From contig JADGJA010000326.1 of the NCBI GenBank assembly GCA_027596035.1, positions 1 through 23,304 of the forward strand: a DNA stretch of 23,304 nucleotides. The letters run 5' to 3'. The stretch is from Thoreauomyces humboldtii. Its lineage: Eukaryota > Chytridiomycota > Chytridiomycetes > Spizellomycetales > Powellomycetaceae. Shown here one piece after another: positions 1 to 11,100 of this stretch. The notes beneath the pieces were generated by a model. It saw only the letters and a list, made by a program, of their open reading frames with translations, was not told the DNA's origin and did no database searches. The translations under genes and the position numbers were made by a program. Each line of letters starts with the position of its first letter. Within the stretch, counting starts at the first letter, position 1.

Positions 1-62
1 TTTTCCCAACCCCCCCCCCCCCCTCCCCCACACACACACGTCCTTACACCAAGCACGGCATC
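1..62 (+). promoter_or_regulatory. C-rich and CA-repeat leader upstream of bestrophin-like gene
   Basis: The bases before the first ATG contain a run of C residues (about 10-22), a CT stretch and a short CA repeat (about 30-39). Pyrimidine-rich tracts just before the start codon are common in fungal promoters and 5' leaders. Nothing more specific (TATA box, uORF) is visible, and the region is cut by the window edge. Confidence 0.35.
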
Positions 63-1487
63 ATGAGCGAGTTCGCAGACTCCACCGAAGGACTCGTCAC
101 GGACCAAGTGGTTGGCCAGCAGGAAGCCTCCGCGCTCGCGCCATTCCCCCCAACTCATGACAACCCTCGTGTCAATGTCAACGGGCAGGACTTTTCCCTG
201 ACGCTGCCACGACACGCTGAGGGCAGGCGACCGAGCGCTGGTCAGCTCTCGCCACCACCAAACAACGTCGCGTCGCGTCCTTCGGGCGAGATGGAGCGCG
301 CAGAGCACGTCGAGCGAAAGTCGCGGGGCCACAAGATCAGGAACGAGGCAAAGAACTCGTACAACGAGATCTTCCGTTTCAGGGCCAGCGTGATCCCCAG
401 GGTCATGATTCCAGCCCTCCTTCACGCCGTGTGGGGAACATTCTGGACTGTCCTGTACATGGTCGCGGGCGTGCGATGGTTCGTGCTACCGCCCCAGCTC
501 ATCACCATCCTCGGTGTCGTGATCTCCTTGCTCTTGGTCTTCCGGACGAACACGGCTTACGACAGGTGCGTTGCTCGTATGTCTCGGTTTGGCGCGGTTT
601 GCTCGAACTTGGTTGGACCAACATCATGACGTTCGTAGGTACTGGGAAGGTCGCCGCATGTGGGGCACGCTCGTCACGCAGATCCGAAACTTGTCCCGAT
701 TCGTGTGGATCGGAGTCGTGACCAAGTCGCCCAAGCACGACCTCGAGAAGAAGGGATGCATGAACCTGCTCCTTGCTTTCGCGGTAGCCACCAAGCACTA
801 CCTGCGCAACGAGCTTGGTCACAAGTACGCTGATCTCCACCACCTCCTCATCCACCTGCCCGACTTTGCACCCGGACAGCGTCACCCCATCATCAAGAAC
901 CTCCCGCTCGAGGTCAGCTTCCACATCAGCAGCTACATTGCGAACTGCCGACAAGAAGGTGAGCATCTTCAAGCTGCCACGAGCTGATCGAAACACTATC
1001 CAACCTTCATCTCCTTCCAGAAATGATCGATGTATCTCAGCAAACCGCCATGACCAACGCCCTCTCCGCGATGGTCGACTGCCTGACCTCGTTCGAGCGC
1101 ATCCGATCTACGCCCATCCCCATGGCCTACTCGATCCACCTCCAGCAGACCCTCACCCTCTACATCCTCAGTCTCCCCTTCCAGCTCGTCTCGCAGGTCT
1201 ACTGGGGAACCATCCCCATCATCTTCATCGCCGCCTTCACCATGCTGGGCATCGAGTGCATCGGCGGTGAGATCGAGAACCCTTTCGGTTACGACGAGAA
1301 CGATCTCAGGATCGAGGACTTTTGCCGAAGCACCCGCGAGGAGCTGCTCCGTGTCATGGTCCGACCCAGCAAGCTCGACCCAGCTACCTGGGGCATGCCT
1401 TACGTTGAAGGAGAGGATGCCGACCTGCGCAAGATGCTCGCCAAGGAGGAAGAGGACGCTATCGAAGTCAAGATTGGCCGGAACTAG
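63..1487 (+). CDS. Bestrophin-like anion channel (UPF0187/RFP-TM family)
   Basis: Predicted membrane chloride/anion channel of the bestrophin-like family, 429 residues. Exons by my reading are 63-565, 639-958 and 1021-1487; both introns (566-638, 959-1020) have GT/AG ends and keep the frame. The first join restores the family motif RTNTAYDRYWEGRRMW (residues about 161-176), which is split in the genomic sequence. Residues 1-95 are polar and probably cytosolic. Hydrophobic segments lie near 114-136 and 143-160, and another pair follows LQQTLTLYILSLPFQL in exon 3. The family signature NPFGYDENDL is present after the last membrane segment. Family members form pentameric channels; the fungal ones have been little studied, so substrate and membrane location are inferred. 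The ATG at 63 is the first in frame. The 3' end converges on the ohr gene. Confidence 0.9.
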
Positions 1488-1710
1488 ATGTTAGACGGAA
1501 CTTGGCCTCATCGCAGAACAGAACCCAGTACATAGCAGTTGCCTGAACCCCTCCTTTTCCACATGACGCTTGGACATATTTTACATACAGCTACCCTTTC
1601 TATCCTTCTTGAGCGTCTCCGTTGTTCCAGTTATATGATGTTAAGGTATCAAGATTGGATGGTTCTGCTCAACTGTTACACTTGTGCATGCGTGCTGAAT
1701 CACCACATAT
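1488..1710. other. Convergent 3' intergenic region
   Basis: About 220 bases between the stop codons of the bestrophin-like gene (+) and ohr (-). It should hold both 3' UTRs and polyadenylation sites. The sequence is AT-richer than the flanking coding DNA, and no conserved open frame is visible. Confidence 0.6.
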
Positions 1711-2383
1711 CTAAACTACAGCGACAGCCGTCGCGGAGATGTTGCCTTTCACCGCACGAGAGTAGGGGCACATTGCATGGGCCTTCGTGACGACTTCGTC
1801 CGCGACCTGCAGCAGAGGTGGAATAGCCGAGTTCAGAGGACAACTTTCGGCAAGTCCTCAAATCAAACGTCCTGCACCTTCCCCTTTACCTTCTGGTCGA
1901 GGCCCTTGACGGTGAGGGTGATCTGCACCGCCAGACCAAAGTTTCCGTCCGCCTTGGTGAGGTCGACAACGGCGTCGACCTTTGTGTCCTTTGGCAGGTG
2001 TACCTTGAGCTGTCCTGCGACGCCGTGGACGGCTCCCAGGAAGCACGCCGCGTAGCCTGAAGCGAAGAGGACCTCGGGGTTCGGCGCGCCTCCCGGTCCT
2101 CCCATGCTCTTCGGCAACGCCAGTTGAGCCTCAAGGTGTCCCTCTGAGTTGACGACCTTGCCCTGACGCCCTTTGCCTTTTTTTTATCGATCCAGCGTCG
2201 TGTGTCAGAAAGAAGTCGATACCGTTAGAAAGCGAAAAAGACTTTACCGGATGCCGTCGAATCGGTCTGGTAAATAGAGTTTGCGACGGAGGAAGCTGCG
2301 CGACGACCTGCGAGAGGGGTGACCAGCGAACGTGGAAGGGCCAAGACACGGGGAGCGATACGACGGAGCGTGAAGGATGACAT
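1711..2383 (-). CDS. ohr: Ohr-type organic hydroperoxide reductase (OsmC superfamily), mitochondrial
   Basis: Thiol peroxidase that reduces organic and fatty-acid hydroperoxides; bacterial Ohr uses lipoylated proteins as reductant. Three exons on the minus strand: 2383-2248, 2176-1869 and 1806-1711, with introns 2247-2177 and 1868-1807. The spliced product has 179 residues. Residues 1-35 contain several Arg and no acidic residue (start MSSFTLRRIAPRVLALPRSL), a typical mitochondrial presequence. The mature part has all the family residues I looked for: Arg49 in GRQGKVVNSEGHL, Glu80 in NPEVLFASGYAACFLGA, peroxidatic Cys90, and resolving Cys161 in AMCPYSRAVKGN. The Glu-to-Cys spacing of 10 matches bacterial Ohr. 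The last 31 residues, including the second cysteine, lie in a separate small exon and would be missed without splicing. It shares an upstream region with the MDC1-like gene. OsmC proper is less likely, given the GYAACFLGA and CPYS contexts. Confidence 0.92.
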
Positions 2384-2702
2384 GCTGGCTGTAGGAATTG
2401 ACGTTTAATAGATCGTGCTGAGAGGGAAGCTGCAGATACATGCCGTCATGGGTCCTGCCTCCTGCGAGGAGGAGGAGGACGTGTCTGAACCCTTCGGACT
2501 TGCCACTTCCTCTCTCTCTCGTCCCTCCCGTCTTCCTCTTTTCCCTTGAAATACATTTTCCCACTCGCCTCATCTCACTCTCCAGCCTCTCTCTCTCTCG
2601 AATCCTTTACGCAAGGTCTCTCGACTGTACAGTAAAGGAAATCATCCTCTTTTTCCGGAACTTCTCGAAGGTCTTGGGCGCCTGTTTCCAACTTCCGTGG
2701 AA
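2384..2702. promoter_or_regulatory. Divergent promoter region between ohr and the MDC1-like gene
   Basis: 319 bases separate the two start codons, so both promoters and both 5' UTRs must fit here. A CT-rich stretch (about 2505-2600) runs toward the MDC1-like gene and suits a fungal pyrimidine-rich leader. I found no clear TATA box or convincing transcription-factor site. Open frames crossing the region on both strands show no family features. Confidence 0.5.
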
Positions 2703-5484
2703 ATGGACGACGAGCCTGGACCAACAGATCATGTGCCACCTCAGTCACCGCTCGACAACACGCTTGATCCCAGCGAACCATCACCCACCTACTCCACGTT
2801 ATCTTCAGAGGCCGCCTGGGAGCTGCGGCGTCTGCACTACCGGGAATCCCGGCAACGCGATGCTGAGGAAAATCGGCCGGAAGTTCCCGTCCATGTGGCA
2901 AACCTTCATGTCCTGGGCGGACCGCTTGCCGGGACCCTCTTCCCAGTTTTTACTGGAATCAACTTCATTGGTTACGGCAGCGAACCGGTAGACATTGCTC
3001 TTCCAGTCGCTGGTGTCAGCACGTTCCATGCGCTCCTAGGTGCGTTTCCTATATAGCGAACCTGGATACACTTGAAACCTGGGATGCGCGTTCTGACAAA
3101 CTCCATCGCAGACATTTCCAGGAACATGCAGGAGCAGTTCATCGAAGATCTTTCCTCGACGAACGGAACGACTCTAGGGCGATACCAAGGGGGCCATCGG
3201 TTGCGATCTTATTGCCTCTACCAACTCAAGGCTGGCAAACTGCTGAGATTCTCCAATGTCGATTGTCGCTACGAGCCAGTCGTTGCTGTCACCGACCTCG
3301 GTGAGCCACCTCAGCATCTTGGCAGCATTCAAAAGACTCAGGAATCGACTCCGTCGGTCGCTGACGACGAGTCGCTCGCTGATGATCGATATGATGAGCC
3401 TGATCGGCATGATGCATCCCAGACGGATATACAACTTCTGCACCCTGCTTCGGCCATCTCAACGTTCTCAGACCATGATGATGTGAGCGCCAGCCCACAG
3501 TTGATCGAGATCCTCTCGCAAGATCCGGATCTTGTCTCCGATGTGCAAGAATCGGAAGGCGAGGATGCTGTGCGGTCCGAGTGGTCATCGGTCGAACCCG
3601 ACCGACTGGCGACTTTGAAGCAGGAACCGGTTCCCACGATTGTTTTGAAGGAGATCCACCAACAGCACGATCAGTCCCCCGGAGCTATCTTGGTCACAGA
3701 ACCAGCACCGCTGTCCGCCTTTGCGGCTGCACTTACTGCCGAGCTAGAAGCCCTGTCTGGAGAATCTTCTCCGGTTCAACATGCTATCGATGTACCGGAG
3801 TCGACTGAAGTAAGCCCAAAGAAAGAGGCGGATCCAATCCCTGCAGCCAGTGCGGTGTTAAGGGAATCCATCCTTGCCCCTGATACTTCCTTCAGTACGC
3901 CGTCCCGACAAGCAAGCGATGAAACCTTCGATGATTCTTCAACAGGCATCATTCGGCCGAAGAACACGAAAGCGTTGACAAGCAAGTCGGTTCGTAAAGC
4001 GACAGAAGAGGAGCTTCTGCTGGCTAGCGAACGACGCATATCCTCGGGCGGGACCAGCGGAGCGGGATCAGCGGACGCGTCCAGTCGAGGTTCCCCTGCA
4101 ATCAGACCCTCTACCGTTCCAAGCAAGAGGCGGAACCGAACCTCCTTCGTTGCGGCAGAAGCCGATGGTGATACCCTGAAAACGGAACCTTCTGGGACCG
4201 AGCCTAAAAAGGCGAATAAGCGAAAAAAGGCGACGTCTCTTGGGGCGGTGAGCACACCGTCTGAAACCAAAGCCAAAACCCACCGCGCTTCCGCGGCACC
4301 CAAGACCTCAAAGCCTTGCGAGCAGACACCACCGACAGCTCCGTCTGATTCCCTCGCAAGGCCAGCCGCAGGAACGACGACGTCAATTCAGAAAAAGTCC
4401 GGGAAACGCGCACGGGAGGCTAGCGAGGCAACAACCGCTCCAGCAGAACCGAAGCGATCAGACGAAAAGAAACCGCCACGCAAGGCGAAGAAAAGAATCG
4501 CTTCCCAGTCCGCCACCGAGGACCATGTGCAGCCGGACCCTGTCGAGCAGGGAACGCCGAGCTCGTCTCAGATACGACGCGACGGACGGTCGCCTCGCAC
4601 TCCCCGTCGCACCAAAACGGTCACGGTGCTCTTCGCGGGAGTCAGCGACCCAGCGCTGAGCAAGGTGGTGGAATCGCTCGAGGGCAAGATCTCCCCGGAA
4701 TGGCAGCGCTGCACACATCTGGTAACGGATCGGATCCGGAGGTCCGTGAGGTTCCTCTGCGCGATGGGTTCGGGGAAGCACATCGTCAATCGCAAGTGGC
4801 TGGACGACTCCAAAAAAGCGGGAAAGTTCATAGACGAGTTGCCCTACCTCCTGAAGGACTCCAAAACGGAAGAACAATATGATTTCGACTTTGTCGACTC
4901 TGTCATCCGGGCACGGCATCCAGAACTCCGCATTTTTCACAATCTGAGATTCTTTTCGACGCCGCGAGTAAAGCCAGCTCGACCGGAACTGGCAGAGATA
5001 CTGGCGGCTTCGGGCGGAGAGGTATGGAGAGAAAAACTGCGCGGCGTAGACCTATTTAGCTGATGGAAAGGTGCTGTGCATGGCTTCCTAGTTGATCGAA
5101 GTCCTTCCGGAAGAGCCAGACCCTACCCTCATAATTATCGGAAGTCTTGACGACGGGGACGAGATCACGGAACTCAAGGTTGCTGGCTACCCAGTCGTCC
5201 ACTCCAACGAGTTCGTGCTCTCCGGTCTCCTACGAATGGAGGTTGACTTCGAGAGGTCGGTGCATCATCCGATCCTGATACTTGGGAATTTGGGCGCTCA
5301 TCGAAGTTATGATTCAGATACATTTTGGCCTGAACCGTTTCGGGATCGGGTGCTTCACTTCATACACTTGTACATATACTCGCACGAATACCATGGAAGC
5401 GAACGATTCCACCTCTCAAGCCTTCAACCTTGGTCAAATCTGATTCTTTTCCAGGGAAATAAAAAGCGGGTCGGGTCTGTCTAA
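2703..5484 (+). CDS. MDC1: MDC1-like DNA-damage mediator (FHA plus tandem BRCT)
   Basis: Predicted nuclear mediator that would bind phosphorylated histone H2A(X) through a BRCT pair and recruit phosphoproteins through FHA. Exons: 2703-3039, 3112-5021 and 5092-about 5484; introns 3040-3111 and 5022-5091. The first splice joins the FHA core (VSTFHALL to DISRNMQEQFIEDLSSTNGT). Residues about 160-610 are low complexity, Ser/Thr/Pro/Lys rich and probably disordered. BRCT1 (about 614-700) contains CTHLVTDRIRRSVRFLCAMG followed by a W motif (VNRKWLDDSKKAGKF). The second splice completes BRCT2 (about 715-806), ending in VHSNEFVLSGLLRMEVDF. This matches vertebrate MDC1 closely in the BRCT1 core; Schizosaccharomyces pombe Mdb1 is the known fungal counterpart. 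The 3' end is unsure: coding potential fades after about 5255. The open frame runs to 5484, but a 51-base in-frame intron (5256-5306) is possible. Length is 879 residues if unspliced there. Confidence 0.85.
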
Positions 5485-5829
5485 CTAGTGACGCTTCTTC
5501 CGACGACGCGTCTCGAGGTCCGGCACGAGCACACCCTCAACACCGTGAGTTACCCACATTCGACGGTGTTGGAGCCAACGGCGCCCTCGCGCAAGAATAA
5601 AGTGTGGCATATGCGAACATGTTCACGCCTGCTCAATCCTGTTTCGCAGTGGTTCTGCAAATGGTACAGTACGTGACTATCGCATCAAGGTCTTTGAAGT
5701 GCCAGGTGCCAGGCGAACCAGACACCGGGTATCCGGCAGCAACCTGTCCTGTCGTGTCCGAAACCGTTTGCTTTTTGTTTGCTTCGTCGCGTCGCGTGCG
5801 GAGCCTGGACTGTACACAACTGAAGCGAA
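5485..5829. other. Intergenic region between the MDC1-like gene and PET127
   Basis: About 345 bases in which no frame shows conserved protein features. It should contain the MDC1-like 3' UTR and the PET127 promoter. Small open frames exist, for instance around 5604-5829, but none joins convincingly to PET127 with a consistent splice phase. An additional upstream PET127 exon here cannot be excluded. Confidence 0.45.
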
Positions 5830-7909
5830 ATGATATGCCGCCGAGCGAAAGGCTGCCGCGTTCCGTCATTAGGGACGCATCTGCAAGTACCTACAAGGCC
5901 GATCGGATGCAGGGCCAATACCCTGGTCAGACGCCGATTGGTGTTGAACGACTGCGAGGGCGAGTCGGAACAATGGAGGTCCTTGCGACCCACGCCCTTC
6001 CTGAACAAGGAAGTATATCCGTTGGATGAGAGTGCAATTCCCACTCTCGCGCATGGACTGGAGAAGGTCTTGTTCAGGTAGTCTTGCGAAATCATGGAGT
6101 TCCCGTGTTTCGTTCTGAACCAACGTCCTGACGATCGCTTTCGGCCTTCCAGTCCTGGTCCACACTTTTTACAGGACCCGGATTCAGGTGTTTACAACTT
6201 TGATCCATATCTGAAGGATATCGTCCAGCCGGAGGACTTTAACTATGAGGCTTTGCCCGGATACATGATAGCCTCGGAAGACGAGGTACTTCACAAGCAA
6301 ACTGCATGAGATGTGAAGTCCAGATTGGCTGAGTATCCTTGGGACAGTCGGCATACGCAATCGCTGCAGATACTGGTCGGCGCTACTTTTCTTCCACGTC
6401 CTCTTTTACTGGAATACTGTCCAAGATTTACCTTCTCGTGTCCAATGGACGTTCGATCAATGTGGACGACTTCAGCCGAGACTTCAGCGATAAGGTCCGG
6501 GCCCATCCCATGCATCGCCACAGTTGAGTACATACGCTTGACATGAGAAGTCGGTTAGCCAGGCTGCTTCACGAAGTCCGCGCGTGCGCCAACTTCCGTA
6601 ATCCTACGGTACAGGGATGGAGTGTACGCGATCGATTCCGAGAAGTCCGAAAAGGAACAGGATTGGAATATTCTGCAGACGCTCGTAAATCTCGATCTGA
6701 CGTTTCTAAGCATGTTCAAACGCGTTAATCAGAATCTTGTAGGGGAAATCGATGGAGAAGATGCTTACAGCGACTCCCGCAGAGTTTGCCATGTTTCGAA
6801 AGGAGAACTCTTCTGCCCTTCGTCCGCAGGATATGGACAATGACTACCACCGGTTTGCCCTGGTGCGTGCTTTTCCTTCAAAGATGTTGCCTCCTGCACT
6901 AAGCCGTATATGGCTAAGTTTACGAAAAGAACAGGTCGAAAGCTTCTTACTACGGGCACAAATCGACTGTATGCACCCGGATCTTCCCAACAAGTCATTT
7001 GACCTAAAGACTCGTGCTACGGTGGCCGTGCGCATGAATCCTCTAGACTACTCCGTAAGAACGGAGGCTACAAATGCATGAACTTACTTTCAAGAGCTCA
7101 CGGATCCATCATCCATAGGAGAATCTTGACTACAAAATCAACACGTTGGAAGGGGACATTCTTTCCTTCGAGAGAGAGGATCATGACATGCTGAGATCCG
7201 CATTCTTGAAGTACAGGTAAGATGTGGGTGAAAAGGTCTGGACATTCCGCATATCCTGGACTGACTGGACTCAGCTTCCAAGCCCGAGTAGGGGGAATGG
7301 ACGGCGTGTTTGTATGCTACCACAACACCTCTGAGGTCTTCGGATTCCAGTACCTTTCTCTGAAGCTCATGGATAGATGGCTGGCTGGAAACAGCTTCTG
7401 CGCCGAACAATCCTTCGCTATCAGCATCAAGTTACTGGAAACGCTGCTGGACGCTGCGACAGCAGAGTTTCCCAAGCAGGACATCAATGTATCGATTGGA
7501 CAAAAGGAGGATCGGCAGGTATGCGCCTGGTCATACAAGTATATATGTGCCTTTCTGTTTAACTCATGTATCTGCGTAGCCCCTGATTTGCTGGGTCGAG
7601 TCAAGATCAGCTGAGCCTGCAGAGCCCATTAAATTCGAGGTCTTCGTACGAAATCGCATCAACGGCAAGGTCGTGCACACCCCTCTGAAACTCGCGGACG
7701 ACAGTAGCGACGATTGGGAGATTGACTACACATTGACCAAAGCCAACCTGCCGTTGCAGCAACGCCGTCGTCAGTATAAGGAATTCAGGAATGCTTGCAT
7801 CAATCTATCCCAAGCACCACGTTCAGCGAATAGAGATTATATCCGAGACCTCCGACGACAAGCGGGGTTGCCTGTGAAATCCAATCGTCGTTCGAAACTG
7901 AAATACTAG
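5830..7909 (+). CDS. PET127: Pet127-like mitochondrial RNA processing/degradation factor
   Basis: Mitochondrial protein of the Pet127 family, which acts in 5' processing and exonucleolytic turnover of mitochondrial RNA in yeasts and belongs to the PD-(D/E)XK nuclease superfamily. Nine exons fit, every splice phase agreeing: 5830-6077, 6153-6285, 6348-6522, 6563-6684, 6743-6862, 6935-7054, 7119-7216, 7275-7518 and 7580-7909, giving 529 residues. Family landmarks in order: IPTLAHGLEKVLF, GVYNFDPYL, YFSSTSSFTGILSKIY, RAPTSVILRYRDGVYAID, GKSMEKMLT, the nuclease-like core LLRAQIDCMHP then FDLKTRATVAVRM, RSAFLKYSFQARVGGMDGVF, and YHNTSEVFGFQYLSL. Several of these appear only after splicing. With the ATG at 5830 the first 35 residues are Arg-rich and free of acidic residues, as in a presequence; I chose this start for that reason. 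It is shorter at the N-terminus than yeast Pet127, so an upstream exon is possible. Intron 6523-6562 is only 40 bases. Confidence 0.9.
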
Positions 7910-8144
7910 AACTTCTCATGTTGCCACATCAATACTTCTAATGCGGGCTGTGTCCTTGTCGCTCTTCCTTTTTGATAAAGAATCTGTTGAATAGTCGTGC
8001 TGCTCCTCGTTCCCGGGTGACCAACGCGTGCGCGACTTCGACTCCGCTCCCAGCTGTCTGGCCTGTCGAAACCGACTTTTGACCTTCCACACCCTCGGGA
8101 CCTTACGACGAAACGTCTCGGGCAAAACTAGTTCATCTTGACCC
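7910..8144. other. Short intergenic region, PET127 to condensation-fold gene
   Basis: About 235 bases holding the PET127 3' UTR and the promoter of the next gene. No clear TATA box or other site is visible. A long open frame on the minus strand (7916-9079) crosses it but is a shadow of the plus-strand gene. Confidence 0.45.
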
Positions 8145-11100
8145 ATGGACTCCACAAGCCAAGCTGCAGCGACCGCAACAGAGGCCGTCCTTGCACGAAC
8201 ATCCTTTCGCGACATGGTCGCCCGCAAGCGCGAACAGGTGTCGGCGGTCTCGGCTACCGCCGCAGCGCTACCTGGAGCCAGCAAGCTTTCGAAAACAAAG
8301 TCCTCAAGCAGTCTAGCGGGCACAATAGCCAAATCCGACTCAATGGTAGGAGGCATGGGCGCAGGAATGCTGGCCGCTTCAAGCACCCAGGGACCTGCGG
8401 TTGGCAAGGCCAGGCGAAAGGTTTCGTTGCATGCATCACTGGGAACACTGTGGGGACCGGAGGCTGTCGCGCAGCCGTCGAGACCACCCATGCCACCTCG
8501 AGCCCTACCATCTCTGACAAAAATGGGGTCGGGACTTGGTGACGATATCTTAACCGGCAATCCCCACCTCCCCGTTGGGGTACCCAGGATATCGACGCGA
8601 CCGGGGTCAGCTGGCAAAAGTTTGAGGAAAACACCTCCCACATACCCAGATCCAGTCCCGACTGGACGACGTGGCCTGAGACCCGCGAGCGCAGGTCGCC
8701 GTTCCACAAGCAGTCTTGCAGATCCACAGTCGTCAGGACGCATGACGCACTCGCTGTCGCATAACTCGTCCCTGGGCGATCTAGCAGGGCCAGATGCTGG
8801 CGGAACTCCCCCGATGTCGATAGAGCCCGCCCCGCTTCCCGTTGACAAAGGACGACCAGGGTCGGGCGGTCGACGATATCCGAGCCACCCCGGGTTGCCC
8901 GGGCCGCGACAGACGGAAGGCGCCGATGTCGAGGATGACGATACCACCTCCAATATTTCCCGGAGCGCTCGAACATCTATTGGATCTATGGCTTCAGATA
9001 CATCAACCTTATCGCGAAGACGAACTTCCTCGAAGGCGGATCTTAAAGCTTTGCGAAAGCCACAGAAGGCGGCTGTCAAGAAGAGGCAGTTTCAGCCGGC
9101 GTTGGAACTTCCTCGATGGAACACGTCGACTCGAGCGATCATCCCTCTCGCCAAAGTGTCCAAGGGTTCCAAGACCTCAGAGGGGTATGTTTGCGGAAAC
9201 CGTCTTCTGGCTGATTATGGTGTGCTCATGTGACCTTTGCTCAGTGGACTGCCACGATCGCGGTCTCGAGAAGGTCTCGATGACTCGCTCTCCCGCCGTC
9301 AGTCGAAGAAGGGTCAAAGTTCTGCTGACATCGAGGACGAAGCTGCCGACGTACCAGAAGACTCCATGCAGACGGAAGTCCCGGACGAGGACGACTACCA
9401 GGAGCAAAAATACCCCGTGACGCCATACCAACTCAATATCTTCGTCAAGACGTGTCCCACCCAGGACGACCTTGACTCGAACGTTTCTCTATATACCGGA
9501 CCACCGTTCTATATCAGTGTTGGATATCATTTGCCTTCGAGCAAGAGGATGAGGGTGGCGGATCTGGCGAGGGCCGTCAAGAGGGTCTGCACGTGCTACA
9601 TCGTGTTGCAGACAAGGTTCTACCGAAACGACCGGATCGTGGATGCGGACGTTGAAGGTCTGCTTGATCGCCGGGAATGGCGGTCGGTGGACGACGACGA
9701 GGTGGTAGAAGCTGTCGACATGGCTGATTGGGAAGGGCCGGTCAATGAGCGATCTGTATCGAGCGCTGTGAGAAGATGGATGCTCAGAAGAGAAAAGTTC
9801 GAGCGGACATTCTCGGCACTCCTCATGGATGCCTCAATGGCACCAAAGCCTGGTACAGGAGGGTCGTGGGTTGTCTTCGTAGCCTCAACGGCTGTCGCCG
9901 ATGCTTTGAGTTGCAACTGGGTCGGAAAGGAGATTCTGAAACTTTACGACGCTTGCGATGAGCTACGAACGACAGGTCAACCTGATGATGCTATCGATGC
10001 TCTGATTGACGCCTACGAACCGCGAGAACACTATGACTTTGTTGCCTTTGCGTACGAGATGGAAGCGAAGGCCACCCGACACGCGATGACGTACTGGAAG
10101 GAACAATGCGTGGAGGTTGTGCAGGAGCACGTCAATCCAGTCGAAAAAGCGGACATCATAACTAAATTGGCTCGGTTAGAACGCGAGCGGGATCCACTTC
10201 GCGCGCAGATCGTAGGATTGAGAAAGCGGAAAGCGGATTTGGAGAATGATATGCAGGGTGCTGTCGCGCAACGGAAGCGGCTGGAAGTCCCTCAGCAGGA
10301 CTCAAGGCTCTCAACTACAGAGACTCCCGAGCCGGGTAACGGCCCGGTGGTCCGCATGACTTACACCGATCCTACGACCAACGAGCTTCATGTTATATCT
10401 CCCGAGACGCAAGCAACCATCATCCAAACCATCTTCGGCGAATCCGCTCCGACTTCGGGCCCCGGCACAACAGGAATTGGACCCCTGTTGACAAAGCACG
10501 ACGTTGCCGCGGATGTACAGGAAAGTCTTATGGCGGTCACTCCCACGCTGGAGCTATTTGCTGGCTTGACCGACACGACGGTGACAGACCTGGGGTTGGG
10601 ACCCAAGGAACGGCGGCAAATTATGGCGCTGGTGGAATACGTACGCAACCGCATTGCAGAGTGCCTGCAGGAGGAGGGAAAGCTGAAGCATAGCATCGAA
10701 CGTCGGATCGCAAAGTATTCGCGTGAGGCTGAGGCAGCTGCGGATGCGCTACGAACCGCGGTAGACGCACTTGATGCGAACGAGGATTGGGCTTTACGAA
10801 TGGAGCTTGTCATTCGTCCCCCGTATGTCGAGACAAAGATCCCGAATCTCCTTATCGAACCGCATGTTTCTTCCCCTGAGGACACAATGCATGCAGAGGA
10901 TACCGACGGCCAAGAGTCGGGAGAGGGATTGGCGGGGACTCTAGGCTTTGTTCCTTTGGCTCTTCCACCCGAGATCCTCAGCAACCTTCGACTGTTCCAG
11001 ACGAGCTATCGAGCGAGTGCTAGGGTTCGTCGTTCTACTGTCGGGACGCCAGGGGATGGCGAGTCTCCCACCACTCCCGGAGGATACAGTAGCACGGACG

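Noticed and set aside
7916..9079. 387-codon open frame on the minus strand
   Set aside because: It overlaps exon 1 of the condensation-fold gene antisense. It has no recognisable domain and reflects low-complexity Ser/Pro/Gly codons read backwards.
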